DNA of 14,311 bases from Armatimonadaceae bacterium (lineage in GTDB: Bacteria; Armatimonadota; Armatimonadia; Armatimonadales; Armatimonadaceae): NCBI GenBank assembly GCA_030446525.1, contig JAUJNC010000213.1:1-14311 (forward strand), given 5' to 3'. A program made the position numbers and the translations under genes. Positions 14,246 through 14,311 of this stretch are shown here, one piece after another; the stretch's first letter is position 1; every line of letters begins with the position of its first letter. The notes under the pieces are model-generated. The model worked only from the letters and a program-made list of their open reading frames with translations. It had not been told where the DNA came from and did not search any database.

Positions 14246-14311
14246 GGTCGCCTCGGCCTTGAAGTAGTCGCCGAAGGAGAAGTTGCCGGCCATCTGGAAG
14301 AACGTGCCGTG
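14240..14311 (-). pseudogene. alaS: Alanyl-tRNA synthetase fragment at the window edge
   Basis: Read from the right edge on the minus strand, the first 24 codons give [20 protein letters not shown], then ATPL. The core [18 protein letters not shown] is a signature of the AlaRS catalytic domain, where the family continues roughly AIxxAWELLT. Here homology stops after about AEA(T)PL, and the frame hits TGA at 14213-14215. The adjoining DNA encodes an FHA domain in a different frame. This is either a recombination or deletion junction in the genome or a chimeric join in assembly; the window ends too soon to see how much of alaS lies to the right. Confidence 0.7.

Noticed and set aside
12721..14267. 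Long + strand open frames opposite the PP2C gene (504 and 448 codons)
   Set aside because: They are antisense to an intact PP2C with all metal-binding motifs, and lack recognisable domains or a ribosome-binding site.

Overview
This is a 14.3 kb window of very GC-rich bacterial DNA, with third codon positions almost always G or C. It carries a lipoprotein-type branched-chain amino acid ABC transporter, a YfhO-type membrane protein, a solo stalk-type (copper amine oxidase N-terminal-like) domain and a Ser/Thr kinase/phosphatase cluster. That mix would fit a deep-branching GC-rich phylum such as Armatimonadota or Chloroflexota, but nothing in the window fixes the taxon and I hold this loosely.

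Layout. 1-167 (+): 3' end of a small, possibly ribbon-helix-helix gene. 228-4563 (-): livK-livH-livM, transcribed right to left, interrupted by a 1078-bp IS481-like element (2248-3325) that landed exactly at the livK stop codon with a CTTACC target duplication. 4693-5028 (-): a STAS anti-sigma-factor antagonist. 5138-7342 (-): a YfhO-type membrane protein. 7386-8204 (+): an MTA/purine-nucleoside phosphorylase-type gene, divergent from yfhO, followed at 8239 by a solo stalk-type domain protein. 8629-14087 (-): a tightly packed signalling operon read as FHA-domain tail, 37-residue membrane peptide, PP2C phosphatase with a transmembrane segment and NHL-like repeats, Ser/Thr kinase with C-terminal membrane segments, and membrane-anchored HEAT-repeat protein. 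At the right edge (about 14240-14311) is a piece of alanyl-tRNA synthetase in a different frame, abutting the FHA coding sequence.

The state of the reading frames is uneven. livM, livH, livK, the STAS gene and the PP2C gene are intact. The transposase, yfhO, the phosphorylase, the HEAT gene and the kinase are each broken by single-base indels, yet every piece still encodes conserved family motifs once frames are joined. This looks more like local sequence error (one stretch holds a run of 16 C) than long-term decay, although the phosphorylase also has an in-frame TAA.

Three copies of a short CCCTCTCC-type palindrome occur: two between convergent genes, where they may end transcription, and one inside the kinase gene. 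No tRNA, rRNA or CRISPR array was seen, and no gene-free gap exceeds 300 bases. The most interesting content is the FHA / mini-membrane peptide / PP2C-TM-NHL / kinase-TM / HEAT cluster, where the phosphatase rather than the kinase carries the putative external domain.
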